Under the pieces are notes generated by a model. It ran no database searches. It was not told the origin of the DNA and was given only the letters and a program-made list of their open reading frames with translations. Made by a program: the position numbers and the translations under genes. From Methylotenera_A sp040079935 (GTDB taxonomy: Bacteria; Pseudomonadota; Gammaproteobacteria; Burkholderiales; Methylophilaceae): DNA of 64,000 nucleotides. Where the stretch lies: assembly GCA_040079935.1 (NCBI GenBank), contig JBEBJI010000001.1, forward strand, positions 163,794 to 227,793. The letters are read 5' to 3'. Positions 51,639 to 60,313 of this stretch are shown in pieces (the first letter of the stretch is position 1; every line of letters starts with the position of its first letter).

Positions 51639-52496
51639 ATGCGCTTAGATGACCAGCAAGAAAGTAGCAATGTAGAAGATAGACGCGGTAGTGGCGGCGG
51701 CATGGGCTTTGGCGGAAAAAGCATTGGCATTGGTACGATTGTGATGGCGCTAGTTGCAATGTATTTTGGTGTCGATCCTTCACTCGTCATGAATATCGGC
51801 CAAGGCATGAGCCAACAAGAGACAGTTGAAGCCAAGCCGATTCCGCAAGATGACCCAGCCGCTATATTTGTGGCTAAAGTGTTGGGCAGCACCGAAGAAA
51901 CTTGGGGCAAAATTTTCCAAGGCTCTGGTCAACAATACCCAGCGCCAAAACTCGTGTTATTTGATGGTCAAACGCCCACTGCATGCGGCTCTGGCCAAGC
52001 GGCGATGGGCCCATTTTATTGCCCAGGCGATCAAAAAGTGTATATCGATTTACGTTTTTACCAAGAAATGAAAGATCGCTTCAACGCGCCCGGCGATTTC
52101 GCGCAGGCTTATGTCATCGCGCATGAAGTCGGGCACCACATTCAAAATCTCATGGGCACCTCAGATAAAGTGCAGCAAGCGCGCCAAAGTGCACGTAACG
52201 AGGCACAAGCTAATCAATATTCTGTGCGATTGGAGTTGCAGGCAGATTGCTACGCGGGCGTGTGGGCGCACCATGCTGATGGCGCAAACCGTATATTAGA
52301 AGCAGGTGACGTGGAAGAAGCCATGCGTGCGGCGGCGGCGATTGGCGATGATGCACTACAAAAACAGGCACAAGGCTACGCTGTACCAGATTCATTTACG
52401 CACGGCACTTCGCAACAACGCCAACGCTGGTTTAACCAAGGTTTAAGTGTGGGCGATGTGAATAAGTGCGACACGTTTAACGTTGCTGCGGTTTAA
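51639..52496 (+). CDS. YpfJ-type neutral zinc metallopeptidase
   Basis: The 285-residue protein matches the YpfJ/KPN_02809 family of membrane-anchored metallopeptidases. It starts MRLDDQQESSNVEDRRGSGGG, a Gly-rich cytoplasmic segment followed by a single membrane helix near residue 30-45. The zinc motif AYVIAHEVGHHIQNLMG is in the C-terminal half, with ELQADCYAGVWAHHA following as the third-ligand region. The family is widespread; substrates are not known. It begins 62 bp after nuoN and is followed two bases later by the Nudix gene. Confidence 0.88.
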   Translation: MRLDDQQESSNVEDRRGSGGGMGFGGKSIGIGTIVMALVAMYFGVDPSLVMNIGQGMSQQETVEAKPIPQDDPAAIFVAKVLGSTEETWGKIFQGSGQQYPAPKLVLFDGQTPTACGSGQAAMGPFYCPGDQKVYIDLRFYQEMKDRFNAPGDFAQAYVIAHEVGHHIQNLMGTSDKVQQARQSARNEAQANQYSVRLELQADCYAGVWAHHADGANRILEAGDVEEAMRAAAAIGDDALQKQAQGYAVPDSFTHGTSQQRQRWFNQGLSVGDVNKCDTFNVAAV

Positions 52497-52498
52497 AT

Positions 52499-53044
52499 AT
52501 GCAAGATTTGACTGAGCATTTAATTAGCTCAGAAACTATCGCATCTGGTGGTATGCTCAATGTGAAGCGCGACCAAGTGCGCTTAAACAATGGCAACACC
52601 ACTCAGCGCGAATATGTTGTTCACCCAGGTGCAGTTGTTGTTGTGCCCATCTTAGCTAATGGTAATGTGATTTTAGAGCGACAATTTCGCTATCCACTAC
52701 ATCAAGTATTTATCGAATTGCCCGCAGGAAAAATTGATGCTGGTGAAGAGATACTCATCACAGGTCAGCGCGAACTTTTAGAGGAAACAGGCTATACCGC
52801 TAGCGAATGGGTAAAGCTTGGGCATCAGCATCCTTGCATTGGCTATTCCAATGAAGTTATTCATATGTATTTAGCGCGCGGCTTAAACGCGGGCGAGCAC
52901 CAGCGCGATGAAGATGAATCGCTAGAAGTATTTGAAGCGCCTTTTGAGGTGTGTATTAAAATGATTCAAAGTAGCGAGATTACCGATGGCAAAACCATCG
53001 TTGCCCTGTTTTTTGCTGAAAAATTCCTTTTAAAAAATGGCTAA
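52499..53044 (+). CDS. Nudix hydrolase (ADP-ribose pyrophosphatase type)
   Basis: The Nudix box reads GKIDAGEEILITGQRELLEETGYTA (GX5EX7REUXEEXGU), at about residues 78-102. The preceding EYVVHPGAVVVVPILANGNVILERQFRYPLHQVFIELPAG layout is typical of ADP-ribose and nucleoside-diphosphate-sugar pyrophosphatases (NudF type). The 181 residues are normal. The start follows the protease stop by two bases, and the gene overlaps the epimerase gene by eight bases. Confidence 0.87.
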   Translation: MQDLTEHLISSETIASGGMLNVKRDQVRLNNGNTTQREYVVHPGAVVVVPILANGNVILERQFRYPLHQVFIELPAGKIDAGEEILITGQRELLEETGYTASEWVKLGHQHPCIGYSNEVIHMYLARGLNAGEHQRDEDESLEVFEAPFEVCIKMIQSSEITDGKTIVALFFAEKFLLKNG

Positions 53045-53915
53045 AGTGTTGATTGTGGGCTGTGGCGATTTGGGCACTGCGATTGCTAAAAACTTGCAAA
53101 ATAATCATGAGGTCATCGGTCTGCGACGCAATATTCATGCGCATACTAGCCATGCAACTTCGGGCGGCATAAAAACTATTTATGCAGATGTGACTTTACC
53201 AGATTCACTTGCTCAACTCGAAAATCTCAATCCAAATATCGTCATTTACTGTGTGTCTGCAGGCGGTCAATCGGATGTGCAATACCAAGCCGCTTATGTG
53301 ACGGGCTTAAAAAATATTCTCGCCACGCAAAGCCAAAACGCAAATTTGCAGCATGTATTTTTTGTTTCTAGCTCACGTGTTTACGGGCAAGTTTCACAAG
53401 ATTTATTAGATGAAAATACACTCGCAATAGCCGCAGACTTTGGTGGCGAACGTCTTTTAGAAGCTGAAAATTTATTAAAAGACTTTTGTTTGAATTTTTG
53501 CACGAAAGTGCAAGCCTGCATGGCAACATCCATGCGCCTCTCAGGCATATATGGTACAGGTCGTTTATACTTGGTGAATATGGCAAAAGACCTTTCCAAA
53601 TGGCCGCAGGATAATCACTGGAGCAATCGCATTCATCGCGATGATGCGGCAGGTTTTATTGCGTTTATGGTCGAAAAATCTGCAAATAATCAGCAAGTTA
53701 AAGATTGTTATATCGTCACCGATGACATGCCAACGCAACAATACGAGGTGCTGACTTGGCTGGCGAATCAACAAAATATTGATACCACGCAGATCAAAAC
53801 GCCAGCAGCAATTGGTGGCAAGCGCTTAAGCAACCAACGTTTGCGCGACACAGGTTTTGTGTTGCAATATGCTAATTATCAAGCGGGTTATGGTGAAATT
53901 CTAAAAGCTTTATGA
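53037..53915 (+). CDS. NAD-dependent epimerase/SDR-type protein
   Basis: The 292-residue protein starts with a nucleotide-binding fold (VLIVGCGDLGTAIAKNLQ). It contains a FVSSSRVYGQ segment corresponding to the Ser-x-x-x-Tyr region of extended SDR enzymes, and resembles YeeZ-type NAD(P)-binding proteins. The substrate is unknown. A repeat copy at 53514-53546 is read as ACMATSMRLSG. Overlaps by eight bases upstream and by four bases downstream place it in an operon with the Nudix and transglycosylase genes. Confidence 0.82.
   Translation: MAKVLIVGCGDLGTAIAKNLQNNHEVIGLRRNIHAHTSHATSGGIKTIYADVTLPDSLAQLENLNPNIVIYCVSAGGQSDVQYQAAYVTGLKNILATQSQNANLQHVFFVSSSRVYGQVSQDLLDENTLAIAADFGGERLLEAENLLKDFCLNFCTKVQACMATSMRLSGIYGTGRLYLVNMAKDLSKWPQDNHWSNRIHRDDAAGFIAFMVEKSANNQQVKDCYIVTDDMPTQQYEVLTWLANQQNIDTTQIKTPAAIGGKRLSNQRLRDTGFVLQYANYQAGYGEILKAL
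53514..53546 (-). repeat. Dispersed palindromic repeat, copy 11 (in the epimerase gene)
   Basis: On the minus strand GCCTGAGAGGC is followed by GCATGGATGTT and GCCATGCAGGC. The outer arms GCCTG and CAGGC are exact complements although they differ from the consensus. It is read by the gene on the other strand as ATSMRLSG. Confidence 0.75.
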
Positions 53916-55108
53916 AAATAGTCTTTTTTTTTAGTTTCTTGATCGCCAGTTTTGGGGTGCAAGCGTTTGATTCAGAAGAGTTTTTAACTTGGCTTAAGGA
54001 TTTTAAAGCCGAAGCTAAAACTGAGCATATTTCCTCTAAAACCATTAAAGCGACCTTTAAAAATGCCAAATATTTGCCTCAAGTGATTGTTTTAGATAGG
54101 GCGCAACCCGAGTTTATTTCGCCATTTTTAATTTATGTAGAAAAGCGCGTCACACCCAATCAAATAGCACTTGGCAGGGCAATGTTGCAACAGCACGAAG
54201 CGCTTTTAAACCAAATTGAGGCGCAATATAGCGTACCCAAAAATGTGTTGGTGGCATTTTGGGGGCTTGAAACGAGTTACGGCGCTAACAAGGGTAATTA
54301 TGGCTTACCTTCTGCATTGATGACGCTGGCTTACGAAGGTCGTCGTGCGGAGTTTTTTCGTGGTCAATTGCTAGACACCATGCGTATTGTCGATGCGGGC
54401 CATAATAGTGTCGCAGGCATGCGCGGCTCGTGGGCAGGCGCGATGGGGCATATGCAGTTTATGCCATCCACATTACTTAAACATGGCGTAGATGCTGATG
54501 GCGATGGGCGAATTAACATATGGACATCATTGCCAGATGCTTTTGCATCGGCCGCCAATTACCTATCTAAAACCGGATGGCGCAAAGATGAGCCAGTGAT
54601 GGTAGAAGTGAAACTACCGCCTAATTTTGAATATTCTCAAGCGCACTTGAACAACCGTAAAACCACGGCAGAATGGAAGAAATTGGACGTATGGGACGTG
54701 GATTATAAGGCCTTGCCGGATGTGAATAATGCTGCGCTAGAAAATGCGGCAATCGTACTGCCGCAAGGCTATAAAGGTCCTGCATTTATGGTATTCAGCA
54801 ATTTCGATGTGATTATGGATTGGAATCGCTCAGTCAATTACGCGCTCTCGGTCGCGCATTTAGCGAATCAATTTGTTGCAGATAAACCCATTGTGGCTGG
54901 CGCCGATGCCGAGCTAGATTCTCTAAGCTTTAACCAAATGTGGGCGCTACAAGCTAGATTAAACGAGCTTGGTTTTAAATGTGGAATACCTGATGGCTTT
55001 CCTGGCCTAAAAACGCAAGCGGCGATTCGACAATATCAAGCCACAAAAAATTTAGCACAAGATGGCTACGCCAGCCCAAGTTTGTATCAACAGCTTTTGC
55101 AACCTTAA
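53912..55108 (+). CDS. Lytic murein transglycosylase, MltB family
   Basis: The 398-residue protein has a signal peptide (about residues 1-19, ending VQA) with no lipobox cysteine. The lytic transglycosylase domain of MltB type contains the catalytic glutamate in AFWGLETSYGANKGNYG, then GAMGHMQFMPSTLLKHGVDADGDGRINIW. A C-terminal peptidoglycan-binding domain covers about residues 330-396 (MWALQARLNELGFKCGIPDGFPGLKTQAAIRQYQ). It cleaves the glycan chain to anhydromuropeptides, the material that NagZ later processes. Its start overlaps the epimerase stop by four bases. Confidence 0.91.
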   Translation: MKIVFFFSFLIASFGVQAFDSEEFLTWLKDFKAEAKTEHISSKTIKATFKNAKYLPQVIVLDRAQPEFISPFLIYVEKRVTPNQIALGRAMLQQHEALLNQIEAQYSVPKNVLVAFWGLETSYGANKGNYGLPSALMTLAYEGRRAEFFRGQLLDTMRIVDAGHNSVAGMRGSWAGAMGHMQFMPSTLLKHGVDADGDGRINIWTSLPDAFASAANYLSKTGWRKDEPVMVEVKLPPNFEYSQAHLNNRKTTAEWKKLDVWDVDYKALPDVNNAALENAAIVLPQGYKGPAFMVFSNFDVIMDWNRSVNYALSVAHLANQFVADKPIVAGADAELDSLSFNQMWALQARLNELGFKCGIPDGFPGLKTQAAIRQYQATKNLAQDGYASPSLYQQLLQP

Positions 55109-55126
55109 AATAATTTAAGATAGATA

Positions 55127-55160
55127 CTCTGGAAGGCGCATGGATATTGGCTCGCAGAGC
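55127..55160 (+). repeat. Dispersed palindromic repeat, copy 12 (intergenic)
   Basis: CTCTGGAAGGC is followed by GCATGGATATT, GGCTC and GCAGAGC. The arms CTCTG and CAGAG are exact complements, a coordinated variant of GCCCTG/CAGGGC. It lies between the transglycosylase and the convergent hypothetical gene, where a bidirectional terminator might be expected, but has no U-run. Confidence 0.85.
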
Positions 55161-55167
55161 ATAGGTT

Positions 55168-55809
55168 TTACCATAAGTTTTCTATAGGAGTTCGAGTGTG
55201 TTTACGTGTTTTATCGTAGCGGTACCATTTTATTCTGGGGTCCTTGATATTAATTTCACTAGCATCTCGCCATTTGGTTGGTGCAAGCTCGATGCCTTCT
55301 TCTCGTGGTTCTGCGGTATAAAAAACAACCCCAGTACCTGCCGGCTGTAAGGGAGTACCTGCCCACTTTAATGAGAGTGCGCCGCACCCAGTTAAATCAT
55401 CTGACGACTCCCATGTTCCAGTTGCTTTGGCTATTTTGTTGTGCCCAAGCACCATGTTATTTTTTTTAAAATCGCCACTACCATCATTTTGGCTAAAAAA
55501 ATCATATTCTGCATAACTATTTGTTTCTGTGCGAACGCTTCCTTCATTAGGTGAGCCTGAATAGTTAGTAAAAGTACTGCCACCAAACATTTGAAAGTCC
55601 GTGAATCGAATAGCACAAGTGGTATTGTCTTTACGTATCAATAACCAATAGCCGATTGGTGAAACTACAGAAGTAGGGGTTAAAAACACGTAATGTTTCA
55701 ATTGATCCAAATAAGACTCCTCGCCAAATGCTGGTGTTAGCAGACCGCCAAAAAGAATGATTGTCACTATCGCAGGAAGTAAAGAAGTCAGTACCGATTT
55801 ATTTTTCAT
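55168..55809 (-). CDS. Hypothetical secreted protein
   Basis: I do not recognise this 213-residue protein. It begins with a signal peptide (about residues 1-29, ending AFGE). The mature part is polar and aromatic, with two cysteines (NTTCAIRF and LTGCGALSL) that could form a disulfide. A stretch of Asn/Ser/Gly-rich residues (TNYSGSPNEGSVRTETNSY) is followed by a basic C-terminus. Its codon use and higher A+T content look unlike its neighbours, consistent with an accessory gene. It is convergent with the transglycosylase and divergent from tRNA-Val. Confidence 0.6.
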   Translation of the reverse strand: MKNKSVLTSLLPAIVTIILFGGLLTPAFGEESYLDQLKHYVFLTPTSVVSPIGYWLLIRKDNTTCAIRFTDFQMFGGSTFTNYSGSPNEGSVRTETNSYAEYDFFSQNDGSGDFKKNNMVLGHNKIAKATGTWESSDDLTGCGALSLKWAGTPLQPAGTGVVFYTAEPREEGIELAPTKWRDASEINIKDPRIKWYRYDKTRKHTRTPIENLW

Positions 55810-55911
55810 TACGTTAGTGTAGCAAATAATCCTAAAATCTCACACCTTGTTAGTTTGCGCGTAAGCCGCGAATACGCTAAAATTCGCCCTCGCGCTAAAC
55901 GCGATAAATAA

Positions 55912-55988
55912 AGGCGGTTAGCTCAGTTGGTTAGAGCGCTTGGTCGACATCCAAGAGGTCACCAGTTCGAATCTGGTACTGCCTACCA
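55912..55988 (+). tRNA. tRNA-Val (anticodon GAC)
   Basis: The 77-nt gene has acceptor AGGCGGT with ACTGCCT (one G-T wobble), D-arm GCTC/GAGC, anticodon stem CTTGG/CCAAG, T-arm ACCAG/CTGGT and an encoded CCA. The seven-base anticodon loop TCGACAT places GAC at 34-36 (Val). Position 33 is then C rather than the near-universal U, which is unusual. It ends 37 bp before thrS with no visible terminator, so read-through is likely. Confidence 0.9.
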
Positions 55989-56025
55989 AATACTAAGAAT
56001 TTTAAATCGTTTAATTGGATATTGC

Positions 56026-57933
56026 ATGCCCGTAATTCGCTTACCAGATGGCTCACAACGTAGCTTTGATGCGCCTATTAGCGTGGCCGACGTTGCCATG
56101 AATATTGGTGCGGGTCTCGCCAAAGCGGCGCTTGCAGGCAAAGTTGACGGCAAAATAGTTGATACAAGTTATGTCATTGAAAATGATAGTGATTTGGCGA
56201 TTATTACCGATAAATCTGACGATGGTTTAGAGGTTATTCGCCACTCTACAGCGCATTTATTGGCCTACGCAGTGAAAGAATTGTTCCCAGATTGCCAAGT
56301 GACGATTGGGCCAGTGATTGAAAACGGCTTTTATTACGATTTTTCTTATAAGCGCGCATTTACGCCAGAAGATTTAATCGCCATTGAAAAGAAAATGGCG
56401 GAACTGGCTAAAAAAGACGAAGCTGTGACGCGAAAAGTATTGCCGCGCGATGAGGCGGTGGCATATTTCAAAAGCATTAACGAACATTACAAAGCGGAGA
56501 TTATTACCTCGATTCCTGCGAATGAAGATGTTTCTTTGTATTCCGAAGGCAGTTTTACTGACTTGTGTCGCGGCCCGCACGTACCAAATACAGGAAAGTT
56601 AAAAGCCTTTAAACTCATGAAGTTAGCGGGCGCCTATTGGCGTGGCGACAGCAATAACGAGATGTTGCAGCGTGTGTATGGCACGGCTTGGCGCAATAAA
56701 GAAGAGTTGGACGCATACTTGTTCCAGCTGGAAGAAGCGGAAAAGCGCGACCACCGCAAACTTGGTAAACAGTTGGATTACTTCCACATGCAAGACGACG
56801 CGCCGGGCATGGTGTTTTGGCATCCACGTGGCTGGAGCATTTGGCAAGAGATTGAGCAATACATGCGCCAAATGTTTGTGGATTATAACTACCAAGAAGT
56901 GCGCACGCCGACCATTATGGATAAAACCTTATGGGAGAAATCTGGACATTGGCAAAATTATCGCGACAATATGTTCACCACTAAATCAGAAAATCGTGAT
57001 TACGCGGTGAAGCCGATGAATTGCCCGGGCCACTTGCAGATTTTTAACAGCACGTTACATAGTTATCGTGATTTACCTCTAAGACTGGCCGAATTTGGCT
57101 CATGTCATCGTAATGAGCCCTCTGGCGCCTTGCACGGCCTGATGCGCGTGCGCGGCTTTACACAAGATGATGCGCATATTTTCTGTACCGAAGAACAAGT
57201 AGAAACAGAGGTTGCTGACTTTATTAAGATGCTTTACAAAGCATATGGCGATTTTGGTTTTAAAGATGTGTTAGTGAAATTATCCACCCGCCCTGAAAAG
57301 CGCATCGGCACGGATGCAGATTGGGACAAAGCTGAAAATTCTTTGGCTAATGCGCTTAAAATCAATAACTTAGATTTTGAGTATCAACCTGGCGAAGGCG
57401 CGTTTTACGGTCCAAAAATTGAGTTTACACTTAAAGATTCACTCGGTCGTCTATGGCAATGCGGTACCATTCAGCTGGACCCGAATTTGCCTGAACGCTT
57501 GGGTGCAGAATATGTGGCAGAAGATAATAGCCGCAAACGCCCAGTCATGTTGCACCGCGCAATTGTGGGTTCGATGGAGCGCTTTATTGGTATTTTGATA
57601 GAAAATTACGCAGGCGCGATGCCGCTTTGGTTAGCGCCTGTACAGGCCATGGTGCTGAACATTTCTGAAAATCAGTCTGATTACGTGTTGCAAGTTGTTG
57701 AAACATTGAAGAAAAATGGCATTAGATGCGAATATGACTTGAGAAATGAGAAGATTACCTATAAAATACGCGAACATTCAATGCAAAAAATGCCTTACTT
57801 GCTAGTGGCAGGTGAGCGTGAAATGCAAGCAGGACATGTGGCCGTGCGTACCAGAAAAGGTGAAGACCTAGGTTCTATGCCGATTGCAGAGCTAATCGCT
57901 CGCTTGAAAGCAGAAGTGGAAACGAAGGTTTAA
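56026..57933 (+). CDS. thrS: Threonyl-tRNA synthetase
   Basis: ThrS charges tRNA-Thr and edits mischarged serine. The TGS domain (about residues 1-62, starting MPVIRLPDGSQRSFD) is followed by the editing domain with HSTAHLLAYAVKELFP. The class II core has motif 1 near WEKSGHWQNYRDNMF, motif 2 in FGSCHRNEPSGALHGLMRVRGFTQDDAHIFC and motif 3 near GSMERFIGILIENYAG. The anticodon-binding domain is C-terminal. ATG 56026 matches the family's start and gives 635 residues; the frame is open upstream only through the tRNA-Val gene. Confidence 0.97.
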   Translation: MPVIRLPDGSQRSFDAPISVADVAMNIGAGLAKAALAGKVDGKIVDTSYVIENDSDLAIITDKSDDGLEVIRHSTAHLLAYAVKELFPDCQVTIGPVIENGFYYDFSYKRAFTPEDLIAIEKKMAELAKKDEAVTRKVLPRDEAVAYFKSINEHYKAEIITSIPANEDVSLYSEGSFTDLCRGPHVPNTGKLKAFKLMKLAGAYWRGDSNNEMLQRVYGTAWRNKEELDAYLFQLEEAEKRDHRKLGKQLDYFHMQDDAPGMVFWHPRGWSIWQEIEQYMRQMFVDYNYQEVRTPTIMDKTLWEKSGHWQNYRDNMFTTKSENRDYAVKPMNCPGHLQIFNSTLHSYRDLPLRLAEFGSCHRNEPSGALHGLMRVRGFTQDDAHIFCTEEQVETEVADFIKMLYKAYGDFGFKDVLVKLSTRPEKRIGTDADWDKAENSLANALKINNLDFEYQPGEGAFYGPKIEFTLKDSLGRLWQCGTIQLDPNLPERLGAEYVAEDNSRKRPVMLHRAIVGSMERFIGILIENYAGAMPLWLAPVQAMVLNISENQSDYVLQVVETLKKNGIRCEYDLRNEKITYKIREHSMQKMPYLLVAGEREMQAGHVAVRTRKGEDLGSMPIAELIARLKAEVETKV

Positions 57934-57980
57934 GCTGATTTTTGAAGTAGCGCGGCTTAATTATTGGTTAGGGGATAAAG

Positions 57981-58577
57981 ATAGCACAAGACAAAGATAC
58001 GCGAATAAATGGTGACATTACCGCACCTGAAGTTCGTTTGGTGGGCGTAGAAGGCGAGCCGTTAGGTATTGTGAGTTTACGCGAAGCATTTGAAAAGGCT
58101 GAAGAAGCCGATATTGATTTGGTAGAAATTGCGCCAAATGCAGTGCCACCAGTGTGCAGATTGATGGATTACGGTAAGTTTAAGTATGCTGAAAGCAAAC
58201 GTCAGCACGAACAAAAACTTAAGCAAAAACAAGTGGTTATTAAAGAAATTAAGTTTCGCCCAGGCACTGATGATGGCGATTACGCGATTAAAGTACGTAA
58301 CATCATCCGCTTTTTGGGTGAGGGCGATAAAGCCAAGATTACACTACGTTTTAGAGGCCGCGAGATTACACACCAAGAGTTTGGGCTAGCTTTATTAAGA
58401 CGTGTTGAAGCAGATTTGCAAGAACATGCAGTGGTGGAGCAGTTTCCTAAAATGGAAGGCCGCCAAATGGTAATGGTGCTAGCGCCTAAGAAAATAGAAA
58501 AAGTAGTTGCTAAAGCACCAAAATCAGCAAAACCTGCTGAAAAAGCAGAAGCAGTAGAAAAAGCAGCAGCAGAATAA
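57981..58577 (+). CDS. infC: Translation initiation factor IF-3, with a non-canonical AUA start
   Basis: IF-3 dissociates ribosomes and rejects non-canonical start codons. The reading frame gives IAQDKDTRINGDITAPEVRLVGVEG at its start, the standard IF-3 N-terminus. No ATG, GTG or TTG exists between it and the in-frame TAG at 57969-57971. The first codon is ATA at 57981, five bases after AGGGGA. IF-3 genes are known to use rare starts (AUU in E. coli) for self-limiting expression, so AUA fits. The N-domain, linker and C-domain (EIKFRPGTDDGDYAIKVRNIIRFL) are intact. A Lys/Ala-rich tail of about 25 residues extends the protein to 198. Confidence 0.92.
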   Translation: MAQDKDTRINGDITAPEVRLVGVEGEPLGIVSLREAFEKAEEADIDLVEIAPNAVPPVCRLMDYGKFKYAESKRQHEQKLKQKQVVIKEIKFRPGTDDGDYAIKVRNIIRFLGEGDKAKITLRFRGREITHQEFGLALLRRVEADLQEHAVVEQFPKMEGRQMVMVLAPKKIEKVVAKAPKSAKPAEKAEAVEKAAAE

Positions 58578-58653
58578 TTAAAGTTTTACCCTGAACGATA
58601 CGGCTTAAACGGCATGCCTAAGCGTTCTTAACTAGTCTCTAAAGGAGAAAAAA

Positions 58654-58851
58654 ATGCCAAAAATGAAAACAAAGAGCAGCGCCAAAAAGCGCTTTAAGTT
58701 CTTAGGAAACGGCAAAGTGAAGCGTACGCATTCACATTTACGCCATATCTTAACGAAGAAAACTACCAAGCAAAAACGTAAATTGCGCGGCACTTCTATC
58801 ATCTCACCAACTGACGTCAAACGCGTTCGCGCAATGATGCCAACAAGATAA
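58654..58851 (+). CDS. rpmI: 50S ribosomal protein L35
   Basis: The 65-residue basic protein has the L35 signature MPKMKTKSSAKKRFKFLGNGKVKRTHSHLRHILTKK. It lies between infC and rplT, the conserved infC-rpmI-rplT operon. The strong AAAGGAG site is seven bases before the ATG. In E. coli L20 represses this operon through its mRNA; I did not identify such a pseudoknot here. Confidence 0.97.
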   Translation: MPKMKTKSSAKKRFKFLGNGKVKRTHSHLRHILTKKTTKQKRKLRGTSIISPTDVKRVRAMMPTR

Positions 58852-58861
58852 GGAGACCGAT

Positions 58862-59221
58862 ATGCCTAGAGTAAAACGTGGTGTCATCGCTCGCGCAAGA
58901 CACAAAAAAGTATTAAACGCCGCTAAAGGTTATCGCGGTCGTCGTAAAAACGTTTATCGCGTTGCCAAGCAAGCGGTAATGAAAGCGGGTCAATATCAAT
59001 ACCGCGATCGCCGCCAGAAAAAACGTCAGTTCCGCACTTTGTGGATTGCGCGTATTAATGCGGGCGCACGTGAGTGTGGCTTGACCTATAGTCGTTTCAT
59101 GAACGGTTTGAAAAAATCAGCAGTAGAGGTCGATCGCAAAGTATTAGCAGATTTAGCAGTATTTGATAAAGCTGCTTTTGCCAAATTTGTAGAAATTGCA
59201 AAAACAGGCCTAGCTGCTTAA
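58862..59221 (+). CDS. rplT: 50S ribosomal protein L20
   Basis: The 119-residue basic protein matches L20 throughout: MPRVKRGVIARARHKKVLNAAKGYRGRRKNVYRVAKQAVMKAGQYQYRDRRQKKRQFR and the C-terminal globular domain. L20 binds 23S rRNA early in 50S assembly and regulates its own operon in several bacteria. A GGAG site precedes the start and the gene is followed by a strong terminator. Confidence 0.97.
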   Translation: MPRVKRGVIARARHKKVLNAAKGYRGRRKNVYRVAKQAVMKAGQYQYRDRRQKKRQFRTLWIARINAGARECGLTYSRFMNGLKKSAVEVDRKVLADLAVFDKAAFAKFVEIAKTGLAA

Positions 59222-59235
59222 ATTAAGCAAAATAA

Positions 59236-59259
59236 AAAAGAGGCTGCGGCCTCTTTTTT
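59236..59259 (+). terminator. Rho-independent terminator after rplT
   Basis: AAAGAGGC and GCCTCTTT form an 8-bp stem with a TGCG loop, followed by a run of T residues up to 59260. It separates the infC-rpmI-rplT unit from pheST. It lies within the 85 bp between the rplT stop and the pheS start. Confidence 0.88.
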
Positions 59260-59305
59260 TATGTTCAAATTTTAAAATAAGTCCTAATTCAAAGTAAAAT
59301 GACGC

Positions 59306-60292
59306 ATGGCAAATTTAGACCACTTAATTGCAGAATCTCAAACTGATTTTTCAGCTTGTGAAGATATGCCCGCTCTTGAGAATGCAAAAGCAAAATATTT
59401 AGGTAAAACAGGCGCGCTCACCGACGCGTTAAAAGGCTTGAGCAAGCTCTCTAATGAAGAGCGCCCAGCCGCAGGTGCCGCGATTAACGTGGTGAAACAA
59501 GCGATTGAAGCCGCACTTAATGCGCGTCGTGAGGCAATTTTAAATGCGGTGCAAGCTGCGCAACTGGCTAATGAGTCTATTGACGTGACGTTGCCAGCTC
59601 GCGCGCAATCGCAAGGTGGTTTGCATCCTGTGACGCTTACTTTGCAACGCATTGAGCAATTGTTTCACTCGATTGGTTTCGATGTGGCGACTGGCCCAGA
59701 AATCGAGACCGACTTTTATAACTTTACTGCGCTGAATATCCCCGAAAATCATCCAGCGCGCGCCATGCACGATACATTTTATGTAGATGAGAACAACGTT
59801 TTGCGCACGCACACCTCACCTGTGCAGATTCATTACATGGAGAATAAAGCGCCGCCGCTCAAGATTATCGCACCAGGCCGTGTTTATCGCGTAGATTCTG
59901 ACGCGACGCATTCGCCGATGTTCCATCAAGTGGAAGGTTTGTGGGTGGATGAAAATATCAGCTTTGCTAATCTCAAAGGCGTGGTGCAAGATTTCTTACA
60001 AAAGTTTTTTGAGCGTGATGATTTAACAGTGCGTTTTCGCCCTTCATTTTTTCCATTCACCGAGCCTTCTGCCGAGATGGACATGAGCTGGAACGGTGGC
60101 TGGCTGGAGATTGGTGGCTGCGGCATGGTGCATCCAGAAGTGTTCAAGCATGTGAATATCGACAGCGAAAAATACCGCGGCTTTGCTTTTGGTTTGGGCG
60201 TGGAGCGCCTTGCCATGTTGCGTTATGGTGTGAATGATTTGCGTCACTTTTTTAATAACGATTTGCGCTTTTTGCAGCAATTTAACAAATAA
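59306..60292 (+). CDS. pheS: Phenylalanyl-tRNA synthetase alpha subunit
   Basis: PheS is the catalytic alpha chain of the (alpha-beta)2 enzyme that charges tRNA-Phe. A coiled-coil N-terminus (about residues 1-85) is followed by the class II core with motif 2 HTSPVQIHYMENKAPPLKIIAPGRVYR and the motif 3 segment GGCGMVHPEVF...GFAFGLGVERLAMLRYGV. The 328 residues are typical. No phenylalanine leader peptide is visible in the short gap before it. Confidence 0.96.
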   Translation: MANLDHLIAESQTDFSACEDMPALENAKAKYLGKTGALTDALKGLSKLSNEERPAAGAAINVVKQAIEAALNARREAILNAVQAAQLANESIDVTLPARAQSQGGLHPVTLTLQRIEQLFHSIGFDVATGPEIETDFYNFTALNIPENHPARAMHDTFYVDENNVLRTHTSPVQIHYMENKAPPLKIIAPGRVYRVDSDATHSPMFHQVEGLWVDENISFANLKGVVQDFLQKFFERDDLTVRFRPSFFPFTEPSAEMDMSWNGGWLEIGGCGMVHPEVFKHVNIDSEKYRGFAFGLGVERLAMLRYGVNDLRHFFNNDLRFLQQFNK

Positions 60293-60313
60293 GTTTTTAA
60301 TTTAAAACAATAT

